Position numbers and translations under genes: made by a program. This document shows, in pieces, positions 43,824-52,151 of a stretch of 64,000 nucleotides of DNA (its first letter is position 1; every line of letters starts with the position of its first letter). A model generated the notes under the pieces. That model did no database searches. It was not told where the DNA came from and worked only from the letters and a program-made list of their open reading frames with translations. The stretch covers positions 124,001-188,000 of the forward strand of contig CAVLYN010000079.1 of NCBI GenBank assembly GCA_963675135.1, given 5' to 3'. Source of the DNA: Galeopsis tetrahit (Eukaryota > Streptophyta > Magnoliopsida > Lamiales > Lamiaceae).

Positions 43824-44166
43824 TATTCCACCATTTGAACCACGAATAACCGAAACTCTAGGTCTAGGGACTTTTTATGAGGACGGTCGTGTGTTTGGTG
43901 AAATAGATATTTATGATAAAAACCTTGTCATTTCAGGTTGGAATTCAACCTTTGAGGGCAAAGGTCATACTTTGCAGGCTTTAAAATGGTTTAGAGAACA
44001 AGGCTATAAGATTACAGCAAATGGCATCGGAGAGACGATTAAAGACCCTTCTTATGCCTATTGGGTACATCTATACAAAAAAGGATACGTTGATTACTTA
44101 ACAGATGATGCTTCTGTTGAAATAGATACAAGTATCTATAGACGCGAAGACCCTATTGCAGTATAA
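43780..44166 (+). CDS. Hypothetical protein, about 115-128 aa, start uncertain
   Basis: The frame overlaps the previous gene and has only TTG start candidates (43780 or near 43812). The core has GWNSTFEGKGHTLQALKWFR and GYKITANGIGETIKDPSYAYW, reminiscent of an acyltransferase-type beta-helix-beta with a GKGH turn, but the GNAT motif is not clear. It may be a coupled partner of the 43533 gene. Confidence 0.5.
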   Translation: MLFIYLKLSIQLNDNIPPFEPRITETLGLGTFYEDGRVFGEIDIYDKNLVISGWNSTFEGKGHTLQALKWFREQGYKITANGIGETIKDPSYAYWVHLYKKGYVDYLTDDASVEIDTSIYRREDPIAV

Positions 44167-44199
44167 TTAGACATCAATCATAGACTCAGGATAAGCGTC

Positions 44200-44589
44200 A
44201 TGCAATTTAATCGTTCGTTTAAGTTTTCTGATCGTCTGAAAGAAGCTTATAACCTTAATAGGTTTAGTGCTATCGTTCAAGAACTTAGTCTTCGCACAGA
44301 TGCAGGTCTTGTCGAAGCTCATAAATTCTTTGAAAAGGTCTTTAATACTGACAATGTTAAAGAGATTTTTGCTAAAGAATATCAAGAAAAAGATTTTCAA
44401 GATTACACTTCTTCTGATTTCATTAGTAAATTGTTGGTGTCTGATTTGGTTGTTATTACGCCAAATTCTGAAAAAACACTTTATGATTTGAATCAGAGCT
44501 TGATTGTATCTATTGAATACTTCAAGAATACAGATGAAGCAGAATCATTAACTATTGCTCAACAACTTTTGGCTAAAATTCAAAAATAA
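44200..44589 (+). CDS. Helical hypothetical protein, 129 aa
   Basis: Almost all-helical, acidic C-terminus. Contains an FSAIVQELSLRTDAGLVEAH helix pair. Followed by a terminator. No family recognised. Confidence 0.65.
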   Translation: MQFNRSFKFSDRLKEAYNLNRFSAIVQELSLRTDAGLVEAHKFFEKVFNTDNVKEIFAKEYQEKDFQDYTSSDFISKLLVSDLVVITPNSEKTLYDLNQSLIVSIEYFKNTDEAESLTIAQQLLAKIQK

Positions 44590-44597
44590 TCCATAAC

Positions 44598-44622
44598 GAC
44601 CTTGTTGATTCAAGGTCTTTTT
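44598..44622 (+). terminator. Rho-independent terminator
   Basis: GACCTTG / CAAGGTC stem and T5. Confidence 0.8.
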
Positions 44623-44637
44623 ATTGTAGTAAAATAA

Positions 44638-45123
44638 ATGCATATTGAAAAATTCATTAATCTGCCAATAGTAATAGAAAATCTTCTAAAGAAGAACATT
44701 GATATTAAAAATATTGGTGAGTTAATATCAAATATTAACAATAAAGCACTCAATGTCCTCGATGTTCCATTTTTCAATGTTTCATTCTCCCCTGCCAATC
44801 CTAAAATTATTTTTGTTGCTTTTGATGAAAAAGATATTGTTGGATTACTCTGCCTTGAATATTCAGAAGAAGCATATCATTCTTTGACAAAATGTCATTG
44901 GAGCATGAAAAATATTGGTGTTTCAAAATCTCATCAACGTAGACATATCAGCACAAATCTGATACAATCAATGTTCGAAACAGCAAAAGAATTAGATATT
45001 AGTGGTATTTATCAAACTCACTATTCTGATTTAGGTTGGAAAAGAACAAGAGAAAACTTCTCAAAGTACTCAGCATTATACCCTGAAGTTAAATTCATAG
45101 ACGGAAAAAGAAGGTTTGAATAG
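44638..45123 (+). CDS. Possible GNAT-type acetyltransferase, 161 aa
   Basis: A DIVGLLCLEY strand followed by NIGVSKSHQRRHISTNLIQ resembles GNAT motif A, but the usual RxxGxG/A loop reads QRRHIS, so acetyl-CoA binding may be altered or lost. N-terminal part helical. The next gene (kinase-like) starts 3 bases after its stop, so they form a pair. Confidence 0.5.
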   Translation: MHIEKFINLPIVIENLLKKNIDIKNIGELISNINNKALNVLDVPFFNVSFSPANPKIIFVAFDEKDIVGLLCLEYSEEAYHSLTKCHWSMKNIGVSKSHQRRHISTNLIQSMFETAKELDISGIYQTHYSDLGWKRTRENFSKYSALYPEVKFIDGKRRFE

Positions 45124-45125
45124 AA

Positions 45126-45776
45126 ATGGCTAAGAACATGTATGAGTCTTACACACAAAAAGAAATTCTTGAAGTTGTGTCTGTCCTTCCAGTAGACGAC
45201 AACTTCCCGAAAAATATTTGTATGCTTGTGCATTTTTTCAAAAAACGTCTTGGTTATGGTGGTAATAATGACCGCATTTTAGCGAAATTTGATAGAGCGC
45301 TTCAAAAGAATCATGGTATCGTCAAAAAGCTTGGTTCTGGTGCATTTGCATTAGTTTATGAAGGGCATGATGGCTTGGCTTATAAAATTAGCCTGACTGA
45401 TATGAGTGATGATGCATGGTTGGTTTATGCAAAGGCTGCAAAACGCACTAAAAATCCATTATTTCCTGTAATTTTAAACCTTTTTACATTTGAAGGTGAA
45501 TATTGCTGCAAAATGGAAAAATTAGAAAAAATCAAAAAAAGAAAAACATCTGGTAACTTTTTTGATAAATTGTCAAAGCATTTTTATGATGGCGAAGTGA
45601 AAGAAGCATTTGAACATTTAAATACTTTCTCTACTATTGAATACAATGACTACAAAAAATGGTCCAAAAAAATTGATTATATTTTAGATACTCAATATAT
45701 GTCAGAATTAGATCTTCATTCTGGTAATTTTATGTTCCGTGGGAATCAATTAGTCATCACAGACCCTGTTGCCTAA
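45126..45776 (+). CDS. Protein-kinase-like protein, 216 aa
   Basis: Compact kinase features in the right order: glycine loop LGSGAFALVYEG (residues 69-80), a Lys in LAYKIS (K87) for the ATP-binding lysine, and SELDLHSGNFMF near the C-terminus with the catalytic-loop Asp (D196) and Asn (N201), then ITDP with the metal-binding Asp (D213). It lacks the C-terminal lobe helices beyond this, so it is a minimal or atypical kinase or phosphotransferase. Targets could be host proteins or small molecules. The coupled GNAT-like gene before it may be a partner. Confidence 0.6.
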   Translation: MAKNMYESYTQKEILEVVSVLPVDDNFPKNICMLVHFFKKRLGYGGNNDRILAKFDRALQKNHGIVKKLGSGAFALVYEGHDGLAYKISLTDMSDDAWLVYAKAAKRTKNPLFPVILNLFTFEGEYCCKMEKLEKIKKRKTSGNFFDKLSKHFYDGEVKEAFEHLNTFSTIEYNDYKKWSKKIDYILDTQYMSELDLHSGNFMFRGNQLVITDPVA

Positions 45777-45804
45777 TTCACTGAAAAAGAGAATTAAATA
45801 AATG

Positions 45805-45833
45805 TTGACGAACGGTTCAAAGTCTTTTATAAT
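45805..45833 (+). promoter_or_regulatory. Sigma70-type promoter
   Basis: TTGACG, 17 bases, TATAAT at 45828-45833, before a 17-codon frame. Confidence 0.7.
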
Positions 45834-45858
45834 CTCGCCATTCAAAGGAGAAACCCTT

Positions 45859-45912
45859 ATGAATAAAGAGAAAACAAATAAACGTTGCAAAACAAAGATT
45901 TACGTAGTATAA
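45859..45912 (+). CDS. Leader-like peptide, 17 aa
   Basis: ATG at 45859 behind AAAGGAG encodes a lysine-rich 17-residue peptide whose stop lies within the -10 box of the next promoter. Strong ribosome site suggests real translation, perhaps in control of the OmpA-family gene. Confidence 0.35.
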   Translation: MNKEKTNKRCKTKIYVV

Positions 45913-45913
45913 T
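45885..45913 (+). promoter_or_regulatory. Sigma70-type promoter of the OmpA-family gene
   Basis: TTGCAA, 17 bases, TATAAT at 45908-45913, 34 bases before the ATG at 45947. Confidence 0.65.
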
Positions 45914-45946
45914 AATCACACCAAACATTAAAAGAAGGCTAAAACT

Positions 45947-46585
45947 ATGAAACGAATTATTGCTAGTATTGTTCTTGTCGCTGTTGCTGCTATGGGTGTG
46001 GGCTGTACCACTAACCCACAAACAGGCGAATCGCAAATGTCGAAAACAGTTAAATATGGTGGTATTGCTACTGGTGTAGGTGCTGTTGCCGGTGCTTTGC
46101 TGGGTGGTTCCAAAGGTGCATTGATTGGTGGTAGCCTTGGTGCTGTTGCTGGTGGCAGTTATGGTGCATACTCTGATGTTCAAGAAAAACATCTTCGTGA
46201 ACAATTGGAAAGCCAGCGTATTCAAGTAGCGCGTGATGCTCAGAATCATATTCAGCTTACCATTCCAAGTGATATTACCTTTGAAACTGGTAGTGCTGAT
46301 GTAAAGCCATCGTTTTATGGTGCGCTTAACGTTGTAGCTCAGTCGGCTGCTCAATATGGCAGTAAAGTTCGAATTGTAGGTCATACTGACAATACTGGAT
46401 CTGCTAAGCTGAATGAAATGCTCTCTTCACAACGTGCTATTAACGTAGGTCAGTATCTTGCTGCACAAGGTGTACCAGTTCAAAACGTAGAAACTGCTGG
46501 TGCAAGCTTCACTCAACCAGTAGCCTCTAATGATACTGCTGCTGGTCGTGCGCAAAACCGTCGAGTTCAAATTAGTCTCTACTAA
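45947..46585 (+). CDS. OmpA-family lipoprotein with glycine zipper (YiaD type), 212 aa
   Basis: Signal peptide with lipobox VGC (Cys 20), then a glycine-zipper membrane segment (GGIATGVGAVAGALLGGSKG) and a C-terminal OmpA-like peptidoglycan-binding domain. That domain has the usual FETGSADVKP start and VRIVGHTDNTGSAKLN followed by LSSQRA and NRRVQI. It anchors the outer membrane to the cell wall. The family is chromosomal in most bacteria; its presence here with its own promoter suggests an envelope role of the element or cargo captured from a host. Length is normal. Confidence 0.85.
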   Translation: MKRIIASIVLVAVAAMGVGCTTNPQTGESQMSKTVKYGGIATGVGAVAGALLGGSKGALIGGSLGAVAGGSYGAYSDVQEKHLREQLESQRIQVARDAQNHIQLTIPSDITFETGSADVKPSFYGALNVVAQSAAQYGSKVRIVGHTDNTGSAKLNEMLSSQRAINVGQYLAAQGVPVQNVETAGASFTQPVASNDTAAGRAQNRRVQISLY

Positions 46586-46600
46586 TCTGGATATACACAT

Positions 46601-46628
46601 AAAACAGGAGCCTAGGCTCCTGTTTTAT
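46601..46628 (+). terminator. Rho-independent terminator
   Basis: AAAACAGGAGCC / GGCTCCTGTTTT, a long near-perfect stem with T-run. Confidence 0.85.
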
Positions 46629-46711
46629 TTTTAAAATTTGGAGAAACAAAATTAAAAGACTATAATATTTTAACTTCCGCGCTGATACATTAACCAAATA
46701 GGATTTTAAAA

Positions 46712-47041
46712 ATGAAATTTAATTATATTGTAATGAGTTGTACAAAACAAAATGGTTCCATTGTCGAATTACCAATCATTTTCCCTGTAAAAATGAATGG
46801 TTTTGAAATTCAAGAAGCACTTCAGAGAAGTAATGAAGTATTTGAAGTTTACGAAAGCAATAAATTAGTAAGTTATGGGATTGTAAATATCGGTCCTGAT
46901 GGTGTTACATGTCATGGACATTCAGACAAAATGATTGAGATGTTCAAGGATTTTGTAAGTGATAATTCAGAAGAAAACATTGTAGAAATCATTAAGTCTC
47001 GTGGTGACATTGACCGTAAATTAATCGAATCATTCAATTAA
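46712..47041 (+). CDS. Single-copy domain protein, 109 aa (related to 48869)
   Basis: Contains YIVMSCTKQNGSIVELPIIF, a VKMNGFEIQEALQRSN helix and GVTCHGHSDKM, matching in order the YIVTEYEP..HIIVIFPRQM, VSFALEHCE and GILCYGRSESL segments of 48869. I infer a shared domain. In other elements such proteins occur as orphans. Convergent with the amidase gene. Function unknown. Confidence 0.6.
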   Translation: MKFNYIVMSCTKQNGSIVELPIIFPVKMNGFEIQEALQRSNEVFEVYESNKLVSYGIVNIGPDGVTCHGHSDKMIEMFKDFVSDNSEENIVEIIKSRGDIDRKLIESFN

Positions 47042-47079
47042 AAGTTAATTTTATTCAATGTCAATTTAAGAGTCTTTAA

Positions 47080-48297
47080 CTATCCTACTATCATATTTTT
47101 CGAATTGGATTTTGTCCATTCCAAATACGTTCCTTGTGGCGGATATCTATTAAAATAATTATTTACTCCTGCGAATATAGACTCAGATAACTTTTTCTGA
47201 TGGATTGGGTTCCTAAGCTTCTCACTGTCTTTTAAATTCGATATGAAACCTGTTTCAATGAGTATGGATGGAATATCAGGAGATTTTAAAACAGCAAATG
47301 CTGCCTGTTCTGTTCTTGGAATATGTAGCTTAGTTGTATTACTCAAACTGTTTAATACACTTGCACCTAATGTTAAACTTGACGAAATTGTTGAATTCAT
47401 AGACATATCCAAGATAACACCAGCAAGCATCGGATCTTTATCTGATAAATCAAGAAGACTTTTTGCGCCTAATAAATCAACACTGTTTTGGCTTTTTGCT
47501 AAGTATCTTGCGGTTGTTGATGTTGCACCTCTCTCTGATAGTGCATAAACAGATGCACCATTTGCGGATATTCTTGGAGCAGCGTCTGCATGTATCGATA
47601 CAAATATATCTGCTTTGTGTTTTCTTGCTATTTCAACTCTTTTTCTTAATGGAACAAAGAAATCATCATCTCTCACAAGGTGTGCTTTAAATCCTTGTGA
47701 GCGGTCAAATTTGCCCTTCAATAATTTTGCTATTGCCAAGACAACAACTTTTTCCATTTCTCCGGTTTTACCAACAGCGCCGGGATCTTTACCCCCATGC
47801 CCAGCATCAATAACGACTATAATGTCTCTTTTAGGAGAGTTTTGAAATTGATTTGCATCTTTTTCTATAACGTTTTTGTTTGTGTATGGAGTTCCGCCAC
47901 TTGTACTAGGAGTCATGTCAAAGACAATTCTCGAACCACCTTGATCACCTGCAAGAATAAAAGCATTAATAACCACAGGTTTTTGCATTTCCAGAACCAT
48001 CCTAGTGCCAGAACCATGAATTGCACTTCTTATTGATTTAATTGGTGTACCAGCTATTGGCATTTGATTGAATTGATTAACTAAATTTGCAGATTGAATA
48101 TCAATAATTACTCTAAAAGGATTTTCCAGCAAAAATGTTTGATATTCGTAGTGTTTATCCAAATCAAATACTAATCTCAATTTATTATCATGATTCCAAA
48201 CTCTAACTTTATTTTGTATCGTGCTTGCTAGAATAGTTAATGGTGTTGCTAAAACCATTCCACCCATTAATGCTTTTATCAAATCTCTTCTTTTCAT
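47080..48297 (-). CDS. N-acetylmuramoyl-L-alanine amidase (AmiC/AmiB type), 405 aa
   Basis: The ATG at 48297 gives a twin-arginine signal (KRRDLIKALMGG); the frame extends further upstream without a better start. An AMIN domain follows (VRVWNHDNKLRLVFDLD, then RVIIDIQ and GTRMVLEMQ). The Amidase_3 domain has VIDAGHGGKDPGAVG, a KVVVLAIAK helix, VSIHADAA and the catalytic ILIETGFISN, so Zn ligands (two His and Glu) and the catalytic Glu are present. It cleaves the amide link in peptidoglycan, normally during septum splitting, after Tat export to the periplasm. The gene is isolated from other wall genes. It could be host-derived cargo. Length is typical. Confidence 0.85.
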   Translation of the reverse strand: MKRRDLIKALMGGMVLATPLTILASTIQNKVRVWNHDNKLRLVFDLDKHYEYQTFLLENPFRVIIDIQSANLVNQFNQMPIAGTPIKSIRSAIHGSGTRMVLEMQKPVVINAFILAGDQGGSRIVFDMTPSTSGGTPYTNKNVIEKDANQFQNSPKRDIIVVIDAGHGGKDPGAVGKTGEMEKVVVLAIAKLLKGKFDRSQGFKAHLVRDDDFFVPLRKRVEIARKHKADIFVSIHADAAPRISANGASVYALSERGATSTTARYLAKSQNSVDLLGAKSLLDLSDKDPMLAGVILDMSMNSTISSSLTLGASVLNSLSNTTKLHIPRTEQAAFAVLKSPDIPSILIETGFISNLKDSEKLRNPIHQKKLSESIFAGVNNYFNRYPPQGTYLEWTKSNSKNMIVG

Positions 48298-48475
48298 GTC
48301 CCTATTCACCAAAATCATAAAATATATAATACAAAAAAAATTGAAAAAACAAGCATTTAACATCGACTTTTCTTCCTTTACTTTAAAATATGATCTTGGT
48401 AATATTGAAATCACTTGATTAATATTCATTTTTCAGCTATAATTAATGCTTAAATTATCTATCTGAGTCCATCTA

Positions 48476-48847
48476 ATGTATCATGTGAGCAGAGTTTATC
48501 TTGGTTTGAAACCTACTTTTGAACCACGTATCCCAACGTACATGAGTGATGAAGAGTGCAAGAAAACACCTCGTATTTGTGTATCACCTTCTGTTGCACA
48601 GTGTTTACTTGGCATACAAGGTATTACTCAACTTCGTCATCTTGTAATGGAATTAAATTCTGGTTGGTATGTATACGAAACAAAATTAAAAGGACGCGCA
48701 GCCAAAAAAGTTTCAGATTTTGAAATAACAGAAGAACATTGGATTTTAGAACCGACACAGTTTAATTATATTGGTAAAGTTGTTCGTTTATGTCGGAATG
48801 ACTTTGCTATTTTTAAAAACAAAAAAATTATTGCTGAAATTGATTAA
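48476..48847 (+). CDS. Hypothetical protein, 123 aa, possible ART-like
   Basis: Starts MYHVSRVYLGLKPTFEPRIP and has TPRICVSPSVAQCLLGIQG, then GWYVYETKL. The order HVS, RICxSPS and VYE resembles a subgroup of ART-like or related small domains seen in phages, but the NAD-site residues are not clear. I give the family only as possible. Co-directional with the following gene after 21 bases. Confidence 0.5.
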   Translation: MYHVSRVYLGLKPTFEPRIPTYMSDEECKKTPRICVSPSVAQCLLGIQGITQLRHLVMELNSGWYVYETKLKGRAAKKVSDFEITEEHWILEPTQFNYIGKVVRLCRNDFAIFKNKKIIAEID

Positions 48848-48868
48848 CAAATTCAATAGGAATTAAAT

Positions 48869-49453
48869 ATGTATAACAATTGGAAATATATCGTTACTGA
48901 ATATGAACCAGAAGACAAAGAACTATCACACATTATAGTAATCTTCCCCCGTCAAATGATTCACGCTGATGTTTCTTTTGCATTAGAACATTGTGAATCA
49001 GTCTGTTTTGATAGTTCGTACCCTGTTGGTGCTGGATTTCTTGATATTGACCGTGGCGGAATTCTCTGTTATGGAAGAAGCGAATCTCTCGATGTAGATT
49101 CTCGCGAACCTCTTGACTCCAATCTCTTAACCAATACTATTCAGTATCAATACCTTGTATTTCCTCATACTGATTCTGCTGGTTATAAATTTGAATATCC
49201 AGTGATTTTCTCATTGGAAGTTAACCCAGCAGAGTTTGCAAAAGAAATTATGTTGATGCCAGATTTCAGGAAAAATATTTCAGCACCTGTTCGTGGTGGT
49301 AAAGTTCAATTTAGTCAAGATATGATTTTTTGCTCAGAAGGTATTTCTGAACTCAATATCGAAAGTTCTTTTAGTGACGGAACCTATATTGACCACAAAG
49401 GGGCTATACAATTTAATAGTGGGTTGTTTTTGGTTGCAAAGCCTGAAAAATAA
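48869..49453 (+). CDS. Two-domain orphan protein, 194 aa (related to 46712)
   Basis: The N-terminal half (YIVTEYEPEDKELSHIIVIF, PVGAGFLDIDRGGILCYGRS) and the C-terminal half (YQYLVFPHT, YPVIFSLEVNPAEFAKEI, GGKVQFSQDMIFCSEGISEL) have the same layout, so two copies of one domain are fused. The 46712 protein is a single copy. Proteins of this kind occur in large plasmids and phages; function unknown. Confidence 0.6.
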   Translation: MYNNWKYIVTEYEPEDKELSHIIVIFPRQMIHADVSFALEHCESVCFDSSYPVGAGFLDIDRGGILCYGRSESLDVDSREPLDSNLLTNTIQYQYLVFPHTDSAGYKFEYPVIFSLEVNPAEFAKEIMLMPDFRKNISAPVRGGKVQFSQDMIFCSEGISELNIESSFSDGTYIDHKGAIQFNSGLFLVAKPEK

Positions 49454-49456
49454 TCA

Positions 49457-49485
49457 TTGATATAGTCGTTATAGTCGTGTATAAT
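49457..49485 (+). promoter_or_regulatory. Sigma70-type promoter of the RNA ligase gene
   Basis: TTGATA, 17 bases, TATAAT at 49480-49485, 36 bases before the ATG. Confidence 0.75.
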
Positions 49486-49520
49486 CGCTTCATTATTAGA
49501 CGACAAAGGTTATAGAAAAC

Positions 49521-50600
49521 ATGGCTACATTTGAAACCAAAGTGGTTCGAGTGACTATCGAACCACACAAAAACGCTGACACACTGGAGCTTGCACGAAT
49601 TGCAGGCTATCTTGCTATTGTTGAAAAAGACAAATATCAAACTGGTGATTTAGTTGCTTACATTCAAGAAGGTTCTATCGTTCCTGACAACATCATTGAA
49701 GAAATGAATTTGACTGGTCGCCTTGCTGGTACTAAACATAACCGTGTAAAAGCATTGCGTCTTCGTGGTGTTTTGAGTCAAGGATTGGTTTATCCTGCTC
49801 GTAGTCACTGGAAAGAAGGTGATGATGTTCGTGAAGAACTGGGCATTGAAAAATATGTTCCTGCTGTTCCTGTTGAATTACAAGGCGAAGCTTTTGCTCT
49901 CCCTTATGAACATACTTTCCACTTCGATATTGATGACATCAAAAAACATCCTCATATTTTTGAAGATGGTGAAGAAGTTGTGTTCACTGAAAAACTTCAT
50001 GGTACGTTTTGTGCTATTACAGCAGTTCCAGAAGATGAAGGCAGCGATGACTATTTCAATCGTCGTGCTTTCGTGGCAAGTAAAGGTTGTGTTGCTGATG
50101 GTTACGCTTTCAAAACCACTAACGAAAACTTTTACAACAAACATGCTGTTGAAGATGGCTTGATTGATGTAGCGATTCTTCTTTCTAACCGTTTTGGTAA
50201 GATTGTTCGAATTCTTGGTGAACTTTTTGGTTGTGGCATCCAAGACTTGCATTATGGCTTTCAAAGTAAAGGTCAGACTGCTTTTCGTGTATTCGCAATC
50301 TGTATTGGCGACCGCAACGAACCCGAATACTTGAGTGATTATGTTCTTGATTTAGTTCTGGAAGAATTAGAATTGAAACGTGTTCCAAAACTCTATCGCG
50401 GTCCATTTAGTCAAAAAGTATTGGAAAAATATACCAGCGGTAAAGAAACCTTTTCGGGTAAAGAAACAAACATCCGTGAGGGACTTGTTGTAACCCCTGC
50501 TATTGAGCGTCATGAAGATGGCTTGCCCGGTCGCAGGGTTATTTTGAAAAGCGTATCGCCTGAGTACCTTACTCGTAAAGGTGGCACTGAATATAGCTGA
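49521..50600 (+). CDS. RNA ligase, DRB0094 (Rnl5) type, 359 aa
   Basis: An N-terminal OB-like part (residues 1-105) with a VEKDKYQTGDLVAYIQEGSIVP strand set and GRLAGTKHNRVKALRLRGV precedes the nucleotidyltransferase domain. The nucleotidyl-accepting motif I is TEKLHGTF with Lys158. Later motifs include RVFAICIG (motif III-like), EGLVV (motif IV) and VILKSVS (motif V, Lys). This is the layout of the Deinococcus DRB0094 family, which seals 3'-OH/5'-phosphate RNA ends, often opposite DNA. Here it stands alone behind its own promoter and terminator. Role in repair of cleaved RNA is inferred from the family. Confidence 0.8.
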   Translation: MATFETKVVRVTIEPHKNADTLELARIAGYLAIVEKDKYQTGDLVAYIQEGSIVPDNIIEEMNLTGRLAGTKHNRVKALRLRGVLSQGLVYPARSHWKEGDDVREELGIEKYVPAVPVELQGEAFALPYEHTFHFDIDDIKKHPHIFEDGEEVVFTEKLHGTFCAITAVPEDEGSDDYFNRRAFVASKGCVADGYAFKTTNENFYNKHAVEDGLIDVAILLSNRFGKIVRILGELFGCGIQDLHYGFQSKGQTAFRVFAICIGDRNEPEYLSDYVLDLVLEELELKRVPKLYRGPFSQKVLEKYTSGKETFSGKETNIREGLVVTPAIERHEDGLPGRRVILKSVSPEYLTRKGGTEYS

Positions 50601-50604
50601 TAAC

Positions 50605-50628
50605 ATAGGTCTTTAATTAGACCTATTT
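50605..50628 (+). terminator. Terminator-like hairpin
   Basis: ATAGGTCT / AGACCTAT around TTAATT, with a short T-run. Confidence 0.6.
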
Positions 50629-50662
50629 ATCTTAAAATTAAACATCAAATAGGTAATATATT

Positions 50663-50941
50663 ATGTCAGCAGAAAGCATTCGTGAAATTGAAAGGCTTAT
50701 TCGTAGACTCCGAGCCGAGGAACAAGAACCTTTTATGATTCGTCTTGGAAGCAAAACGTTCATTGAATTGAGTCCTTTTAACCATGATGACCGTGTAGTT
50801 GTTGAACACAAAACTATGGGTTCCACAACTGTTAACTATACCGAAGAAGGCGTCATCATTGATGTTTATGATATTGACGCAATTGAACCTGTTCAATCGA
50901 TTGCAATTGACCGTGATAACCTCGAAGGCGAAGATATTTAA
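50663..50941 (+). CDS. Small acidic protein, 92 aa
   Basis: An N-terminal charged helix (SIREIERLIRRLRAEEQEP) and a beta-rich acidic tail. Followed by a terminator. Function unknown. Confidence 0.6.
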   Translation: MSAESIREIERLIRRLRAEEQEPFMIRLGSKTFIELSPFNHDDRVVVEHKTMGSTTVNYTEEGVIIDVYDIDAIEPVQSIAIDRDNLEGEDI

Positions 50942-50965
50942 TTTTTAAATATAAGATTCAACTCA

Positions 50966-50990
50966 AAGGCTACTAACTGTAGCCTTTTTT
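50966..50990 (+). terminator. Rho-independent terminator
   Basis: AAAGGCTAC / GTAGCCTTT with T-run. Confidence 0.85.
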
Positions 50991-51088
50991 ATTTTATGAA
51001 ATTTTATTTACAAAAGTTTCAAAAAAATACAAATCAAATATTGTATGATTGATCTATATCAACAAAACACAAATTAGGTATATAATAT

Positions 51089-51418
51089 ATGACAATTTTT
51101 ACAATGATTGAAGTTGAAAATCATGATGATAACCATGTCGTTTTAAGACATGTCCATGTTGCTGCTGAGACAATGGAAGAAGCCTCTATTAAATGGAAAG
51201 AATACGCAACAAAAAGATTTTCTTTTGGCAGGATAAAAGTTGTTTATTGTTTTGTTAGAATAACGAGTGATGTCATTGAATCCACAGCACCATCAATATT
51301 AACTCATTCAAACTTCTATCGTGAAGAAGCTTCACATACACAACCATGGGCTTATAATGGTCAAATGAAACCACCATCTTGGATGAAAGTACATGAGCCA
51401 GAAACCAAAATAGATTAA
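51089..51418 (+). CDS. Hypothetical protein, 109 aa
   Basis: A His- and Glu-rich start (VENHDDNHVVLRHVHVAAE) followed by a helix and beta segments. The two His-rich strands could bind metal, but no family is recognised. Confidence 0.6.
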   Translation: MTIFTMIEVENHDDNHVVLRHVHVAAETMEEASIKWKEYATKRFSFGRIKVVYCFVRITSDVIESTAPSILTHSNFYREEASHTQPWAYNGQMKPPSWMKVHEPETKID

Positions 51419-51489
51419 TTATTTTTGTTGACGAAATCTTCTTCTTAAAGTATAATTATGTTTCTTTCAACTCATAAGAGTATTAAAAA

Positions 51490-51972
51490 ATGAGCATGAC
51501 TTTTAGCGCGAACATCGACTATTCTAAAATCGAACGTGTTAAAGTATATGCCATTGATTTGTATCCTGATCTCTTAAATTCCGATTTCGAATATGATAAT
51601 TTCTTGCAAGAAGAAGGTACAGGTCTTTATTATGAAATGGCATATCCAGAATTCGACTTCAAGCATGAAATGAACTTGTCAAACGAAAATATGTTTGCAA
51701 TGCTGGGAGTAATCGATTCCAACTATCCTATACAGTGTCGTGCAAATGATTATTGGATTAGTTTTGCTATTGAGGATCTTCCCAATCTGAAAAGGAAGCT
51801 TATTAAAGCTATTAACTCTTCAAAGAGTAATAATCATGTACGTGAGCCTCATCAAGAAGGAATCATGCACTATGGTGGCATTAATGAAGAATATATTGCT
51901 TCTAAACTCGCTATCATGCTTGAAATCGTTGACAACGCTCAACAGCGAAATTTAGCCATTTCTTGTGGTTAA
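51490..51972 (+). CDS. Hypothetical protein, 160 aa
   Basis: Mixed alpha/beta protein; contains VYAIDLYPDLLNSDFEY and YWISFAIEDLPNLKRKL, and a His-Tyr-Gly-Gly turn. AATTATG-type -10 upstream. Not recognised. Confidence 0.6.
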   Translation: MSMTFSANIDYSKIERVKVYAIDLYPDLLNSDFEYDNFLQEEGTGLYYEMAYPEFDFKHEMNLSNENMFAMLGVIDSNYPIQCRANDYWISFAIEDLPNLKRKLIKAINSSKSNNHVREPHQEGIMHYGGINEEYIASKLAIMLEIVDNAQQRNLAISCG

Positions 51973-52079
51973 TCGATTTTTTCAAAATTAAATATCAAAA
52001 TATTAGAAATGCAGGAAATCATTAAAACTTAATGTTGCTATTGAAAATACAAAAGTAAAATAGATTTATATTTAATATA

Positions 52080-52105
52080 AATGCTGCCTTTGGGTGGCAT
52101 TTTTG
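52080..52105 (+). terminator. Rho-independent terminator
   Basis: ATGCTGCC / GGGTGGCAT imperfect stem followed by T5. Confidence 0.6.
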
Positions 52106-52151
52106 TTGCCTTTTTCTTGACAATCCTGTATAATTAAACCTTACGTAAAAT

